DNA of 64,000 bases from Paenibacillus sp. HW567. GTDB taxonomy: Bacteria > Bacillota > Bacilli > Paenibacillales > Paenibacillaceae. Shown piece after piece: positions 1 to 8,550 of this stretch. Made by a program: the position numbers and the translations under genes. The stretch covers positions 738,546 to 802,545 of the forward strand of contig NZ_KB910518.1 in assembly GCF_000374185.1 (NCBI RefSeq). The letters run 5' to 3'. The notes below the pieces were generated by a model. It did not search any database, was not told where the DNA came from, and saw only the letters and a program-made list of their open reading frames with translations. Each line of letters starts with the position of its first letter. Positions within the stretch are counted from its first letter, which is position 1.

Positions 1-98
1 CATGTAAGACCCCTTGAAGACGACGAGGTAGATAGGTTGGAGGTGGAAGCACGGTAACGTGTGGAGCTGACCAATACTAATCGGTCGAGGGCTTATCC
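1..98 (+). rRNA. 23S ribosomal RNA, 3' end (partial)
   Basis: The first ~98 bases match the conserved 3' terminus of bacterial 23S rRNA, including the segment around 70-95 that carries the ACTAATCGGTCGAGG-type ending known from Bacillus. The gene begins upstream of the window. The exact 3' end is approximate. Confidence 0.93.
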
Positions 99-181
99 AA
101 AGAACTAAAACGCAAGTTTCGTTTCGGATTCAGTTTTCAGGAATCAAGTTCCTGAATCAAGCATTTGCACCGCAAGTGCCC

Positions 182-299
182 GTTTGGTGGCGATAGCGGA
201 GGGGTTCCACGCGTACCCATCCCGAACACGACCGTTAAGCCCTCCAGCGCCGATGGTACTTGGACCGAAGGGTCCTGGGAGAGTAGGACGCCGCCAAGC
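182..299 (+). rRNA. 5S ribosomal RNA
   Basis: About 118 nt with the typical Bacillota 5S pattern: GTTTGGTGGCGATAGCG at the 5' end, CCGAACACG in the centre and GAGTAGGACGCCGCCAAGC at the 3' end. The two ends pair to form helix I. It follows the 23S gene by about 80 bp and is followed at once by a terminator hairpin. Confidence 0.95.
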
Positions 300-303
300 A
301 CAG

Positions 304-341
304 AGACCACTGTTGAATTGATCAGCAGTGGTCTTTTGTTT
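304..341 (+). terminator. Rho-independent terminator of the rRNA operon
   Basis: Perfect 9-bp stem AGACCACTG (304-312) with CAGTGGTCT (326-334), 13-nt loop, then a T-rich tract. It lies directly after the 5S gene. Confidence 0.85.
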
Positions 342-484
342 GCAAGCATACCTCTTGTGTTGAAATAATGTAGTATCATCTTGAAATGGAAGAGGTTTTT
401 CCTTGCTACTTGCAATAAAAATATGTTGCTTTTATTATTGAGGTTTGATAAAATATTATCTGTTGTCGAAATAATAATTATTAT

Positions 485-559
485 GGCTCGTTGGTCAAGG
501 GGTTAAGACACCTCCCTTTCACGGAGGTAACATGGGTTCGAATCCCATACGAGTCACCA
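485..559 (+). tRNA. tRNA-Glu (TTC)
   Basis: Cloverleaf with acceptor GGCTCGT/ACGAGTC, anticodon loop CTTTCAC giving TTC, T-loop GGTTCGAATCC, and the CCA end encoded at 557-559. First of seven tRNAs after the rRNA terminator. Confidence 0.95.
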
Positions 560-629
560 TTATCTTTATAAATAAATAATTGCATTTATCGGAATAATAT
601 GCTAAACTCATTAAGTTGCTTCTTTTAAC

Positions 630-705
630 GGAGGCTTAGCTCAGCTGGGAGAGCATCTGCCTTACAAGCAGAGGGTCGGGGGTTCGAACCCCTCAGCCTC
701 CACCA
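630..705 (+). tRNA. tRNA-Val (TAC)
   Basis: Acceptor GGAGGCT/AGCCTCC, anticodon loop CTTACAA giving TAC, T-loop GGTTCGAACCC, CCA encoded at 703-705. Confidence 0.95.
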
Positions 706-740
706 TATGAGTTAACAAATTGTATAATCTTTTTTACTGA

Positions 741-819
<79 letters not shown>

Positions 820-821
820 AT

Positions 822-899
822 GGAACCGTGGTGTAGTTGGCCTAACATGCCTGCCTGTCACGCAGGAGATCGCGGGTTCGAATCCCGTCGGTTCCGCCA
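822..899 (+). tRNA. tRNA-Asp (GTC)
   Basis: Acceptor GGAACCG/CGGTTCC, anticodon loop CTGTCAC giving GTC, discriminator G, CCA encoded at 897-899. Only 4 nt separate it from tRNA-fMet. Confidence 0.95.
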
Positions 900-940
900 T
901 TTATGATTTAAATTGAGTAATCTTTCTTTTCATACCGTAT

Positions 941-1015
941 GCGGACGTGGCTCAGCGGTAGAGCATCGCCTTGCCAAGGCGAGGGTCGCGGGTTCGATTC
1001 CCGTCGTCCGCTCCA
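941..1015 (+). tRNA. tRNA-Gly (GCC)
   Basis: Acceptor GCGGACG/CGTCCGC, anticodon loop TTGCCAA giving GCC, T-loop GGTTCGATTCC, CCA encoded at 1013-1015. Confidence 0.95.
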
Positions 1016-1021
1016 TAATTT

Positions 1022-1098
1022 GCGCCCTTAGCTCAGCTGGATAGAGCGTTTGACTACGAATCAAAAGGTCGGGAGTTCGAATCTCTCAGGGCGCGCCA
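1022..1098 (+). tRNA. tRNA-Arg (ACG)
   Basis: Acceptor GCGCCCT/AGGGCGC, anticodon loop CTACGAA giving ACG (A34 normally edited to inosine), CCA encoded at 1096-1098. Confidence 0.95.
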
Positions 1099-1121
1099 TT
1101 TATACCTCAACATTATATTTT

Positions 1122-1203
1122 GCCGGCGTGGCGGAATGGCAGACGCGCTCGACTCAAAATCGAGTGGGAAACCGTGGAGGTTCGAGTCCTCTCGCCGGTA
1201 CCA
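1122..1203 (+). tRNA. tRNA-Leu (CAA), integration target
   Basis: 82-nt class II tRNA with acceptor GCCGGCG/CGCCGGT, anticodon loop CTCAAAA giving CAA, a long variable arm, and CCA encoded at 1201-1203. Its sequence from the anticodon loop to the 3' end is repeated at 2973-3024, where the 5' half is absent. This tRNA therefore looks like the attachment site of integrative elements whose integrase relics flank it. Confidence 0.95.
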
Positions 1204-1310
1204 TAATTGAATTAACGCTCATTGGATGATAATCCGGTGAGCTTTTTTATATTTGTATCACTTCACTCATTTTGTCAGCAGACGCGGTTTTTGAAATGTA
1301 TTCCAGGTGC
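1153..1310. repeat. Direct repeat copy 1 (att-like: tRNA-Leu 3' half + terminator + integrase 3' end)
   Basis: This ~158-bp stretch is nearly identical to 2973-3131, which has one inserted T and a few substitutions. It covers the tRNA-Leu sequence from the anticodon loop onward, the tRNA terminator, and the last ~20 codons of an integrase gene on the minus strand. This is the arrangement expected when an element with its integrase gene next to attL/attR integrates into a tRNA 3' end. Confidence 0.85.
1217..1249 (+). terminator. Terminator of the tRNA cluster
   Basis: GCTCATTGGA (1217-1226) pairs, with two G-U pairs, with TCCGGTGAGC (1233-1242), followed by six T. An identical copy lies at 3038-3069 within the second repeat. 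Confidence 0.8.
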
Positions 1311-1312
1311 TA
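1247..1312 (-). pseudogene. Tyrosine integrase, C-terminal tail only (relic 1)
   Basis: Read on the minus strand, these bases encode HLEYISKTASADKMSEVIQI followed by a stop. This closely matches the end of the larger integrase relic at 3068-3325 (HLEYSSKIVSANKMSEVIQI). Upstream of about 1312 the similarity stops abruptly, so nothing of the catalytic domain is left. It marks a first integration event at tRNA-Leu. Confidence 0.75.
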
Positions 1313-1402
1313 AAGTTCGCCGGGCCAGATCATTTTGGCGGTATGAGTCATTAGGTAAACAAAAGAAAAAGGCGGCAAAAGCCACCCGAAGTTAGTAACG
1401 GA

Positions 1403-2233
1403 TTATCTCTGAACAGGAATGAAGATGTCCACATGACAGGTATCTGTGCTTTCGTCCCATTCAATGTACTGTTCAATGGTAGGTAAATCCAACTGCTTGT
1501 ATTCGCTTTGGGGCATGAACTCGCCATAGATGCGCTTCCATGTCTGGCTAAGAATACCACCCGAAATCGTGCCTTTAGCTGTAAATACAAGCCAGCTAGC
1601 AGCGGGGCACAGGTATCGATCAAAGCCATCAATATCCTCTCCGGAATACTCAATGCCACACATATAATCATCATTACCCTCATCATTATACCCGAAGCAC
1701 AACCCCAAGTCACATAGATGACCACCGATTTCCTGTAACTTCTGTGCTGTTCCATCCGACTTGACAATTGCCCATGTTCCTCCACCATAAGGTGTTGTCC
1801 GGCGAATCCCAAGCACATCAAAAGAATCCTTATTAAGTACCCTGTAATTCATTTCATTAACCCCCATGATCATAAAAGTAAAGGTCAGGCGGGTATAGAA
1901 TTTTAGATTAGCATCTGACGATCTGGCCTCCTGTGGTGTGATTCCATGCATACGTTTGAATGCCGAGGAAAACGCATCTGCGGAATCATATCCGTACTTT
2001 ACGGCAATATCCAATACGCGCTGTTTTGTATTCTGAAGGTCATATGCCGCGCAGGATAACCGTCTACGACGAATATATTCCGATAACTGTATCCCAGTGA
2101 TTGGTGCAAAAGAACGCTGAAAGACTGAATAGGGACATGCCATAATACCATTAATTTCCACGGGATCGATTTGTTCCGTCAAATGTGTTTCAATATAGTC
2201 AATAGCCAAATTCATTTTGTCAACCCATTGCAT
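1403..2233 (-). CDS. AraC-family regulator with GyrI-like effector domain
   Basis: A 276-residue cytoplasmic transcription factor. Residues ~8-105 form the two helix-turn-helix AraC domain, ending in the typical DIAVKYGYDSADAFSSAFKR segment. Residues ~125-276 resemble the GyrI/Rob effector-binding fold, which in this family binds drugs or small lipophilic ligands. The ATG at 2233 is preceded by GGGAGG about 7 nt upstream. The gene lies between the two att-like repeats, so it could be cargo of the lost element, but it may equally be an old resident. Targets are not visible: no transporter or pump lies beside it. The family is secure, the ligand unknown. Confidence 0.9.
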   Translation of the reverse strand: MQWVDKMNLAIDYIETHLTEQIDPVEINGIMACPYSVFQRSFAPITGIQLSEYIRRRRLSCAAYDLQNTKQRVLDIAVKYGYDSADAFSSAFKRMHGITPQEARSSDANLKFYTRLTFTFMIMGVNEMNYRVLNKDSFDVLGIRRTTPYGGGTWAIVKSDGTAQKLQEIGGHLCDLGLCFGYNDEGNDDYMCGIEYSGEDIDGFDRYLCPAASWLVFTAKGTISGGILSQTWKRIYGEFMPQSEYKQLDLPTIEQYIEWDESTDTCHVDIFIPVQR

Positions 2234-2972
2234 TACCAGCCCTCCCTTCCCAACTCAAGAATAGCAGAATGGATTTGTATTCATCCTACTTTCTCTGTAC
2301 AAATATTCACGGGTACACTCAATATTAGGCAATTCGTTCCATGATAATTAACGTCCAACTCATTCATAGACTACCGTAAAGATAGAGACGGAACCCTCAG
2401 TGACTGCAGTCTACGTTCAAGGAGGTATACTTCGATCTCTATTCGCTGCTTGCATTGTATCAAATTTGCTACATTTGGAGCAATAAATTACCGGAGGTTT
2501 CCTCTGAGGAGCAAGAGCAAATTGCAAGATTACTGTCAGACTAAGGAGCCGCCCCATTCTGGGAACGATTACGAAGTGAAAAAATATTAGCCGCGGCGGA
2601 GGAAATGTACCGTACTTGAATCCAACTGTTGCTGATGTATTTTGGGCATTGTATTCTCGCAAAACTTCGGCTTGCCTTGAAGGATCTCAATGGAAGAATC
2701 CATGACAGTGTATACCTGGAAATATCCCCTCCCTGGAGCATACGCTCCGTTAATTTGGTCAATGGTAGGGGCGGGCTGGTTCTACTTCAGTTCTTTCCGA
2801 GTTCTTCCCAACGTTCCAAAACGGTTACTTTTTCAGTGATCGTCGGGAAGTCAGACTGGCTCTGATTTCAACGGAAAAACCCGCGAAAAACCTTGATTCT
2901 ACAAGGCTTTTCGCGGGTTTATATTCCTCCTCTTGGACTTAACTTCTACTCATGTCGCAATAGAGTGTGCGG
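2234..2972. other. Gene-poor stretch with short broken reading frames
   Basis: No intact gene is recognisable. Around 2480-2540 one frame reads LPEVSSEEQEQIARLLSD then stop, and just after (about 2545-2608) FWERLRSEKILAAAEEMYRT then stop. Together they look like a short coding sequence broken by stops. The pattern is loosely reminiscent of antitoxin-like small proteins, but this is a guess. A 49-codon frame at 2690-2839 has a hydrophobic aromatic middle and is not recognised. A terminator closes the stretch. Confidence 0.4.
2877..2920. terminator. Strong hairpin terminator
   Basis: AAACCCGCGAAAA pairs with TTTTCGCGGGTTT (arms about 2877-2889 and 2908-2920). The stem is flanked by A/T runs on both sides, so it could act in both directions. 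It follows the broken frames at 2480-2840. Confidence 0.7.
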
Positions 2973-3131
2973 CTCAAAATTCGAGTGGGAAACCGTGGAG
3001 GTTCGAGTCCTCTCGCCGGTACCATAATTGAATTAACGCTCATTGGATGATAATCCGGTGAGCTTTTTTATATTTGTATCACTTCACTCATTTTGTTAGC
3101 AGACACGATTTTTGAACTATATTCCAGGTGC
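2973..3131. repeat. Direct repeat copy 2 (att-like)
   Basis: Second copy of the 1153-1310 repeat, offset 1,821 bp after a single inserted T at 2981. It starts exactly in the tRNA-Leu anticodon loop, contains the tRNA 3' end with CCA and its terminator (3038-3069), and runs into the integrase 3' end. The tRNA 5' half is missing, so this is not a functional tRNA. Confidence 0.85.
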
Positions 3132-3325
3132 GAATAAATGTTGGCCGTTGTTGCGTAATCACTGTGTCCTAGCCATTCTTGTACTTCCTTTATGCTGATA
3201 CCCTTAGACAACAATAAGCTTGCGCAGCTTTGACGTAGATCGTGAAATCGAATATTTGGCATCCTAAGCCTCTTTAAGGTTAGATTAATATTTTGACTTC
3301 TGAAAACAAAATATCTTCAGTAACA
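3068..3325 (-). pseudogene. Tyrosine recombinase/integrase, C-terminal catalytic fragment (relic 2)
   Basis: The frame encodes the end of a phage/ICE-type integrase. It has the HDLR box (catalytic H-x-x-R, here HDLRQSCASLLL), WLGHSD with the second conserved His, and the Tyr nucleophile in ANIYSHL, then a ~20-residue tail and stop. The frame can be followed upstream through NLTLKRLRMPNIRF to about 3325, where a stop occurs. The N-terminal arm-binding and core-binding domains and the first catalytic Arg are gone. Its 3' end abuts the att-like tRNA-Leu copy, as in active tRNA-targeting elements. Confidence 0.85.
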
Positions 3326-3438
3326 TTCTCAATTTGTGCCGTTTGTGATACAGGAGGGACAGATTCCACGTATGCGCACGAAAAGTTTGAGGGTTTTGAC
3401 TCATGACAGGGAGTTCTCCTTTCAAAAGAAGAAAATGG

Positions 3439-3941
3439 ATTTCAGCGATTGGACAAGTCTATGCAGCGCAACATGTGCCCGTGGGGATTCCATTTAGAAG
3501 GGGACATTAGACCGCAAGGCACTTAATGAATGGTGGAGGGGACGAGCGATTCCGGCCAGCCGTGACGGAATTAAAGAAGCGCTGCTTGAATTAAAATTAT
3601 CTGCATCACATTTGGAATGGAGAGCCATCAACTTCTTTCACATTCCTTTTTCGGAGGACGGAGGAAATGTATTGTTTGGGCGAGGGTCATCTCATGCCGT
3701 CAGTCTGAAGTCGCCAGACAATACCTCTGATGGCTGGTTGAAAAAGAAATGGGCGATTATGCAGAGCAAGCGCTGTCTGCTCAAAGGGGGAAGCGGGGCT
3801 ATCCAGCAGCAGCCGCACAATGAAGTGATTGCCAGCAAAATCATGGAGCGGCTGGGTATTTCCCATGTTCCGTACACATTGATGAAGCTGGAAGATTACC
3901 CCTACAGTGTGTGTGGAAATTTCATTACCCCTCAGACGGAA
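3439..3941 (+). pseudogene. HipA-like kinase fossil (paralog of the gene at 19105)
   Basis: DNA and protein match the intact HipA-like gene at 19105-20364 from its residues ~30 to ~230: the LNEWWRGRAIPASRDGI block, then INFF.IPFSED, SPDNTSDGWLKKKWAI, the LLKGGSGA ATP-binding segment and SVCGNFITPQTE. A stretch of about 70 bp between the two halves is deleted, the N-terminus is missing, and the frame ends at a stop (3948-3950) before the catalytic loop. A short open frame survives from 3612. It cannot encode a working kinase. Confidence 0.85.
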
Positions 3942-3996
3942 AAAGTGTAGCTGAGGTTGACTGGCTTTTTTATCGGAACATGAGCATGCTGGCATC

Positions 3997-5547
3997 CTAC
4001 AAATCTTCAGCAGATTTCCTGTACTCTTTTGGAGACAGCCCCGTATAGTTTTTGAACGCTCTCGAAAAATGATACATATTTTCATATCCAACCCGAACTG
4101 CAACTTCCCTGATGCGAGTGGCGGGTTCTTCGAGCAGACGTTTGGCCTTCTCCATCCTTTGTTTCATAATATACGCTGAGAAGGTGAGGCCAACCTCCAT
4201 TTTAAACCATGTACTAAAATAGGTATAATTCATTGATACCAAGTTAGATACCTCGGCCAGGGTGACCTCGCCTAAGGGGTGTTCTTCTATATACTGTTTG
4301 ACTAGGCTAATCGCAGATTTAGAACGTACCCCGGGCTGCGAATAGGCCCTATTTATAGAGTCTAACTGTTTGAACAGGTGCATCTGAATTTCCAGTAGAG
4401 AGTGATGACGGTTGAAATCATCATCCCGGCAGATATTTTCCGAAGGGAGCTTATCACAATGCCATCTATGCATCTCGGTGAGGATCATCAGATACATCTG
4501 ACGAATGGAGGCTGTGTCTATGGTCTGCAGCCGTCGGGAGGTAAACCAATCCGCAATCTCTTCTTTTGATTTCTCAATATTGAGTGTTCGAAGATTTTCC
4601 GATAACCTTTCAATCTCTATGTCATTAAGCGGAAGCTGTATCCTTTTGTCATTCATTGCTTTAGCAGTGAGGACGAAGGAGCCTTCATACAGAATACGGT
4701 ACGAAAGGATACGACCGGTCTCGATGTTCGCGTCATTAATATTTGAGCATGTATATGCGCTGCTTAGGGCGGCCATAACTCTTGTGCTGCAGACCACAGC
4801 AAGATGATCGACAAGTTTACGGAGCAATAACATCAATTCATCAATCATAACGTTCTCATTATAATTGATAGCAATAGTGCCTCCATCTCTATCGGCATTT
4901 AACGTGACACACCGGATTGCCTTATCCTCCATATTAGCCATAAGCAGGTCTTCCAGCATTACTTGTATACGCTCTGTATTTGGGATATGTCCGGCATGAT
5001 GCTTCTCATACAGAAAACGAAATATAGACCATTTCGCTTCCAGACTCTCATAACCAGATAAACCGGTTGTCATCTTAGTGAGATCGTCCCCATGCAGTGT
5101 AGCGATAAGCTTTGCTCTAATTTCATCGGTGAGAGTATTACCGGAGGCTGTTGTGGCGCTTTCAGCGGCATAGTTGTGTTGCAGTATGGCTTTATTCAGT
5201 TGCAATTCGAGTTCAGACAGCCGGACGGGCTTAAGAAGGTAGTCTACAATTCCATATTTAAAGGCTTCTCTGACATAACGGTAATCGTCATGACCGCTCA
5301 GTACAATAAATTTAATCATGGGGTTGGTTTTTGAGCACTCACGGATAAGAGATATTCCATCCATACCCGGCATCCGGATATCCGAGATTATAATTTCAGG
5401 CTTATAGTTCTGAATAGCTTGTTTGGCTTCCAGACCATTGGCTGCCATTATAATACTACTTATAGCCGGGTGAGAAATACGGGTGATTTTAGATTTTATA
5501 TCTTTGCGTATCAGTTCTTCGTCATCCACAATCATGAGATTCAGCAT
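3997..5547 (-). CDS. YesN-type response regulator (REC + AraC HTH)
   Basis: A 516-residue response regulator. Residues 1-120 form a receiver domain with acidic pair D8/D9, phospho-acceptor D56 (SDIRMPGMDG) and the conserved Lys in YLLKP. A middle region of unclear fold follows, and residues ~415-512 form an AraC double helix-turn-helix (VAVRVGYENMYHFSRAFKN). The start at 5547 is chosen because GGAGG lies 8-9 nt upstream; a longer frame from 5604 has no such site. It is followed on the same strand by its YesM-type kinase gene upstream (5665-7395), with 117 bp between. It most likely activates the divergent sugar importer at 7582-11167. Confidence 0.93.
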   Translation of the reverse strand: MLNLMIVDDEELIRKDIKSKITRISHPAISSIIMAANGLEAKQAIQNYKPEIIISDIRMPGMDGISLIRECSKTNPMIKFIVLSGHDDYRYVREAFKYGIVDYLLKPVRLSELELQLNKAILQHNYAAESATTASGNTLTDEIRAKLIATLHGDDLTKMTTGLSGYESLEAKWSIFRFLYEKHHAGHIPNTERIQVMLEDLLMANMEDKAIRCVTLNADRDGGTIAINYNENVMIDELMLLLRKLVDHLAVVCSTRVMAALSSAYTCSNINDANIETGRILSYRILYEGSFVLTAKAMNDKRIQLPLNDIEIERLSENLRTLNIEKSKEEIADWFTSRRLQTIDTASIRQMYLMILTEMHRWHCDKLPSENICRDDDFNRHHSLLEIQMHLFKQLDSINRAYSQPGVRSKSAISLVKQYIEEHPLGEVTLAEVSNLVSMNYTYFSTWFKMEVGLTFSAYIMKQRMEKAKRLLEEPATRIREVAVRVGYENMYHFSRAFKNYTGLSPKEYRKSAEDL

Positions 5548-5664
5548 ATACCGATCCTCCATTTCCACCTGAATGAATCTTAATAATAAACCATCATGAA
5601 TCATTGATATACAGGAGAAAGCTATAGGTTACAGTAAAATAGAACATTGACTCAGGTTAGTACG

Positions 5665-7395
5665 TCAGCAGCGTTTAAAAGGTATTGTAAAAATGGTTCG
5701 TGTATAGCGATTTTCCATGCTTTCCATCTTCATTGAATAGCCAAATCCATAAGAGAGCCGCAGCCGGTTATTAATATTTCTCAGACCTATTCCAGTACCA
5801 TCCGTGTTAAAGGCAGGCAAAGATTGAGTAATATCTTGTTCCGTTAGGAAGAATTGATTAAGTTCGTCCAATCTCGAGGGTGTAATGCCGGTACCGTTAT
5901 CCGTAATTACAATGACAATGCCATTCATGTCATTTAATTTGATGTCAAGAGTGATCTGAAGCTCATTCGGATGACTCATGCCATGTGCAATACTATTCTC
6001 CACAACAGGCTGCAGGATAAAGCGGATGATCTGCACTTGGAGCAACTGCGGGTCGCAGGTCCAAGACAATTGTAGCTGTTCGCTATACTTCAGCTTCTGC
6101 AGCCGGAAATAATTTAACACGTGATTGATTTCTTGCTTCATTGTGGCCCATTCAGACTGGCCGTTCATATTATACCGGAGTATTTGACTAAAGTCGGAAA
6201 AAGCCTCAGAAACATCGTATAGACCGGCTATTTCCGTCTTGGCGCTGAAGAGATTGAGTGTGTTATAGATGAAGTGAGGATTGATCTGGGACTGTAGCGC
6301 TTGTAGCTGTACATCCTTAAGCATTGTCTCCCTTATGACCCTATCATTAACTAAAGAGTCGATCTGAACCAGAAGAGTATTGAATTTCTCAGTAATGACT
6401 CCAATTTCGTCATTTCGCTCCACCGGAATTAGCTCGGTAAAGCCGGTACGGATGGACTGGTCCATGGCCCGAATGCTGGCCTTTATTTTAACGAAGGTCT
6501 TTTTAAGCACCTGATAGAATAGGAGAAGCGACAGGACCATTGCAGCCACGAAGCTGGACGTAGTCATCAACTGGTAGGAGCCAAGGGAATGGGGGAGATC
6601 CTTCTCCATCCCAATCCTATACCCAAGACGGTCAAGCTGCTCCACCACATAAAGATGCCCGTTTAGGCCAAAGGAATCGCTGGTGGTTAATTGTTGCAGC
6701 AGGGCAGGTGCCAGGGAACCTGCTCTGCCGCCATATTGCAATTGTCCGTGCGCATCTGTCACAAAGAGATACGGACTGTCTACCGCCAACTCATCTAATG
6801 AGGCAAGAAGATCCTGTTTTTGTACAGAGACACTAGTAATGCCAAGAAATACCCCCTCCCCCGAAACAATCTTTTGCAAATAGGCATAAGAATTCTCGGC
6901 GGGAAGTTCAATCCAGCGGGATATTTCCTGCGATTCCATAAAGGAGTCGTACCAACTGTTACCTTGTACAGCTATGTCCTGATAGAAACTTCCGAACCCT
7001 TCAGGAATGCTGCGGTTATTCATATACACCTTGATATTATCAATCTCTACCTGATTGTACTGGAGACTGAAGTAGACAATGGGGTGAATATTCTGAAAAT
7101 ACTGATCTAAGGAACCGTTTTGTACATCATAAGGCTCAGCTAGAAATCCTTGCAGCCGGGAATTGTAGGTAATATTGTGACTAATACTTTCGACAAGGTT
7201 CATCTTACCTTCAATCCTGTTCTTAACGACAGTTAGCGTCTGCATCATGCTGCCAAGAGCTTGCTCCTTCTGAAACGTATCAGCCTGAATGTAAGAGTGA
7301 ACAGCCAGTAAGCTGAACGGAAGCAGGATGAAAAAAATATAAGAGCCAGTGAGGCGCTGTTTAATACTGAGCCGATTCCAGTATCTGCATTTCAT
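5665..7395 (-). CDS. YesM-type sensor histidine kinase
   Basis: A 576-residue membrane kinase. TM1 lies at ~15-35, an extracellular sensor region follows, TM2 at ~280-300, then HAMP (~300-355). The His_kinase domain carries the phospho-acceptor His in QSQINPHFIYNTLN (about residue 373), and the HATPase domain has QPVVENSIAHG (N box), DNGTGI (G1) and GTGIGLRNINNRL (G2). All catalytic boxes are intact. Members of this family sense extracytoplasmic sugars or their binding proteins and phosphorylate YesN-type partners. The gene is divergent from the importer operon and co-oriented with its response regulator. Confidence 0.93.
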   Translation of the reverse strand: MKCRYWNRLSIKQRLTGSYIFFILLPFSLLAVHSYIQADTFQKEQALGSMMQTLTVVKNRIEGKMNLVESISHNITYNSRLQGFLAEPYDVQNGSLDQYFQNIHPIVYFSLQYNQVEIDNIKVYMNNRSIPEGFGSFYQDIAVQGNSWYDSFMESQEISRWIELPAENSYAYLQKIVSGEGVFLGITSVSVQKQDLLASLDELAVDSPYLFVTDAHGQLQYGGRAGSLAPALLQQLTTSDSFGLNGHLYVVEQLDRLGYRIGMEKDLPHSLGSYQLMTTSSFVAAMVLSLLLFYQVLKKTFVKIKASIRAMDQSIRTGFTELIPVERNDEIGVITEKFNTLLVQIDSLVNDRVIRETMLKDVQLQALQSQINPHFIYNTLNLFSAKTEIAGLYDVSEAFSDFSQILRYNMNGQSEWATMKQEINHVLNYFRLQKLKYSEQLQLSWTCDPQLLQVQIIRFILQPVVENSIAHGMSHPNELQITLDIKLNDMNGIVIVITDNGTGITPSRLDELNQFFLTEQDITQSLPAFNTDGTGIGLRNINNRLRLSYGFGYSMKMESMENRYTRTIFTIPFKRC

Positions 7396-7438
7396 GAGTC
7401 TATTCTCCGTTCAACGTTTTTTTCAGTATACATCAAAT

Positions 7439-7452
7439 CGTAAGCGTTTTCT
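7439..7452 (+). promoter_or_regulatory. Candidate CcpA (cre) site
   Basis: CGTAAGCGTTTTCT matches the catabolite-responsive element consensus TGAAAGCGTTTTCA at 11 of 14 positions. It lies between the divergent YesM gene and the importer operon, where catabolite repression would be expected. Pattern match only. Confidence 0.4.
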
Positions 7453-7581
7453 TTGTGATCTGAAATTAGGGTATCAATTCTGAAATAGTGATATTTTCAA
7501 GGAATACCGGCAAGATTATATTGATTACAGCGCTTGCAAGCGGCAACATGAGCATAGACAAGAAAGCCGGAGGTGGATGGA

Positions 7582-8538
7582 GTGAGCAATTTGGCTAAGG
7601 CTGAAGGACAGCTCGGAGCTGCGAACAAATCAAATCGCTGGTTCAAGCTGAAATCGCAGATGGAGCTGCAAAGCATGGTGTGGCCCGGGCTGATCTTCCT
7701 ATTCATTTTTGCCTACATTCCCATGTATGGGATTTTAATTGCTTTTAAAGATTACGACATGTTTTCAGGTATTAACGGTTCTCCGTGGGCAGGGTTTATA
7801 CACTTCAAAGAGTTTTTTACAGATCCAAATTTTTTTAATGTACTGCGCAATACACTGGCCTTGAATGGATTAAGCTTAGTGCTGGGATTTCCTGCTCCCA
7901 TCCTTTTTGCTCTACTGCTCAATGAAATCAGCAGCGCCAAGTTCAAACGATTTGTACAAACCATTTCCTACCTGCCTCATTTTGTGTCATGGGTTGTCTT
8001 TGGCGGCCTGATTATGAATGTGCTCTCGCCTACCAACGGGATTCTCAACCATTTGCTGGTGTCCTTGGGACTGTTGTCGGAACCTGTTTTTTTTATGGGA
8101 AGAGCTCAGTATTTCTGGCTTATCCTCGTTCTGGGAGGAATCGTAAAGAGTTTAGGGTGGGGGGCCATCATTTATATTGCAGCCATTGCCGGCGTCGATC
8201 AGGAACAGTACGAAGCTGCGACAATTGACGGGGCAGGCCGAGTGCAGAAAATGAGGTATGTAACGCTCCCAAGTATTATGGGTACCGTTGTTGTCATGCT
8301 GATTTTTGCCATAAGCGGCTTGCTGAATTCCGGCATTGAACAAATTCTTGTACTCCAAAATGGACTCAATCTGGATACAAGTGAAACCATCGACACATAT
8401 GTCTACAAAATCGGATTTCAGCAGATGCGATATTCATATTCCACTGCCGTAGGCCTTGCCAAATCAGTTATTGCGGTGATCCTTCTGGTCAGTGCCAATT
8501 ATTTTTCGAAAAAGTTTACAGAAAAGGGTTTATTTTAA
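7582..8538 (+). CDS. LplB-type sugar ABC transporter permease
   Basis: Integral membrane permease of the carbohydrate uptake family that includes B. subtilis LplB. It has six predicted membrane segments and the EAA loop EQYEAATIDGAGRVQKMRYV, which contacts the ATPase. GTG at 7582 is preferred: the ribosome site GGAGG (7569-7573) is 8 nt upstream, whereas it would overlap the alternative GTG at 7573. It is followed by the second permease after 12 nt. No ATPase gene lies in the operon; in Bacillota such importers commonly share an MsmX-type ATPase encoded elsewhere. The substrate cannot be told from sequence. Confidence 0.92.
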   Translation: MSNLAKAEGQLGAANKSNRWFKLKSQMELQSMVWPGLIFLFIFAYIPMYGILIAFKDYDMFSGINGSPWAGFIHFKEFFTDPNFFNVLRNTLALNGLSLVLGFPAPILFALLLNEISSAKFKRFVQTISYLPHFVSWVVFGGLIMNVLSPTNGILNHLLVSLGLLSEPVFFMGRAQYFWLILVLGGIVKSLGWGAIIYIAAIAGVDQEQYEAATIDGAGRVQKMRYVTLPSIMGTVVVMLIFAISGLLNSGIEQILVLQNGLNLDTSETIDTYVYKIGFQQMRYSYSTAVGLAKSVIAVILLVSANYFSKKFTEKGLF

Positions 8539-8550
8539 GGGGGGAGCGGA

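Noticed and set aside
137..415. Open frames on both strands over the 5S rRNA gene
   Set aside because: They fall on the 5S gene and its terminator; the RNA explains the sequence.
2973..3024. A second tRNA-Leu gene
   Set aside because: Only the part from the anticodon loop to CCA is present, with an inserted T in the anticodon stem; the acceptor 5' strand and D arm are missing.
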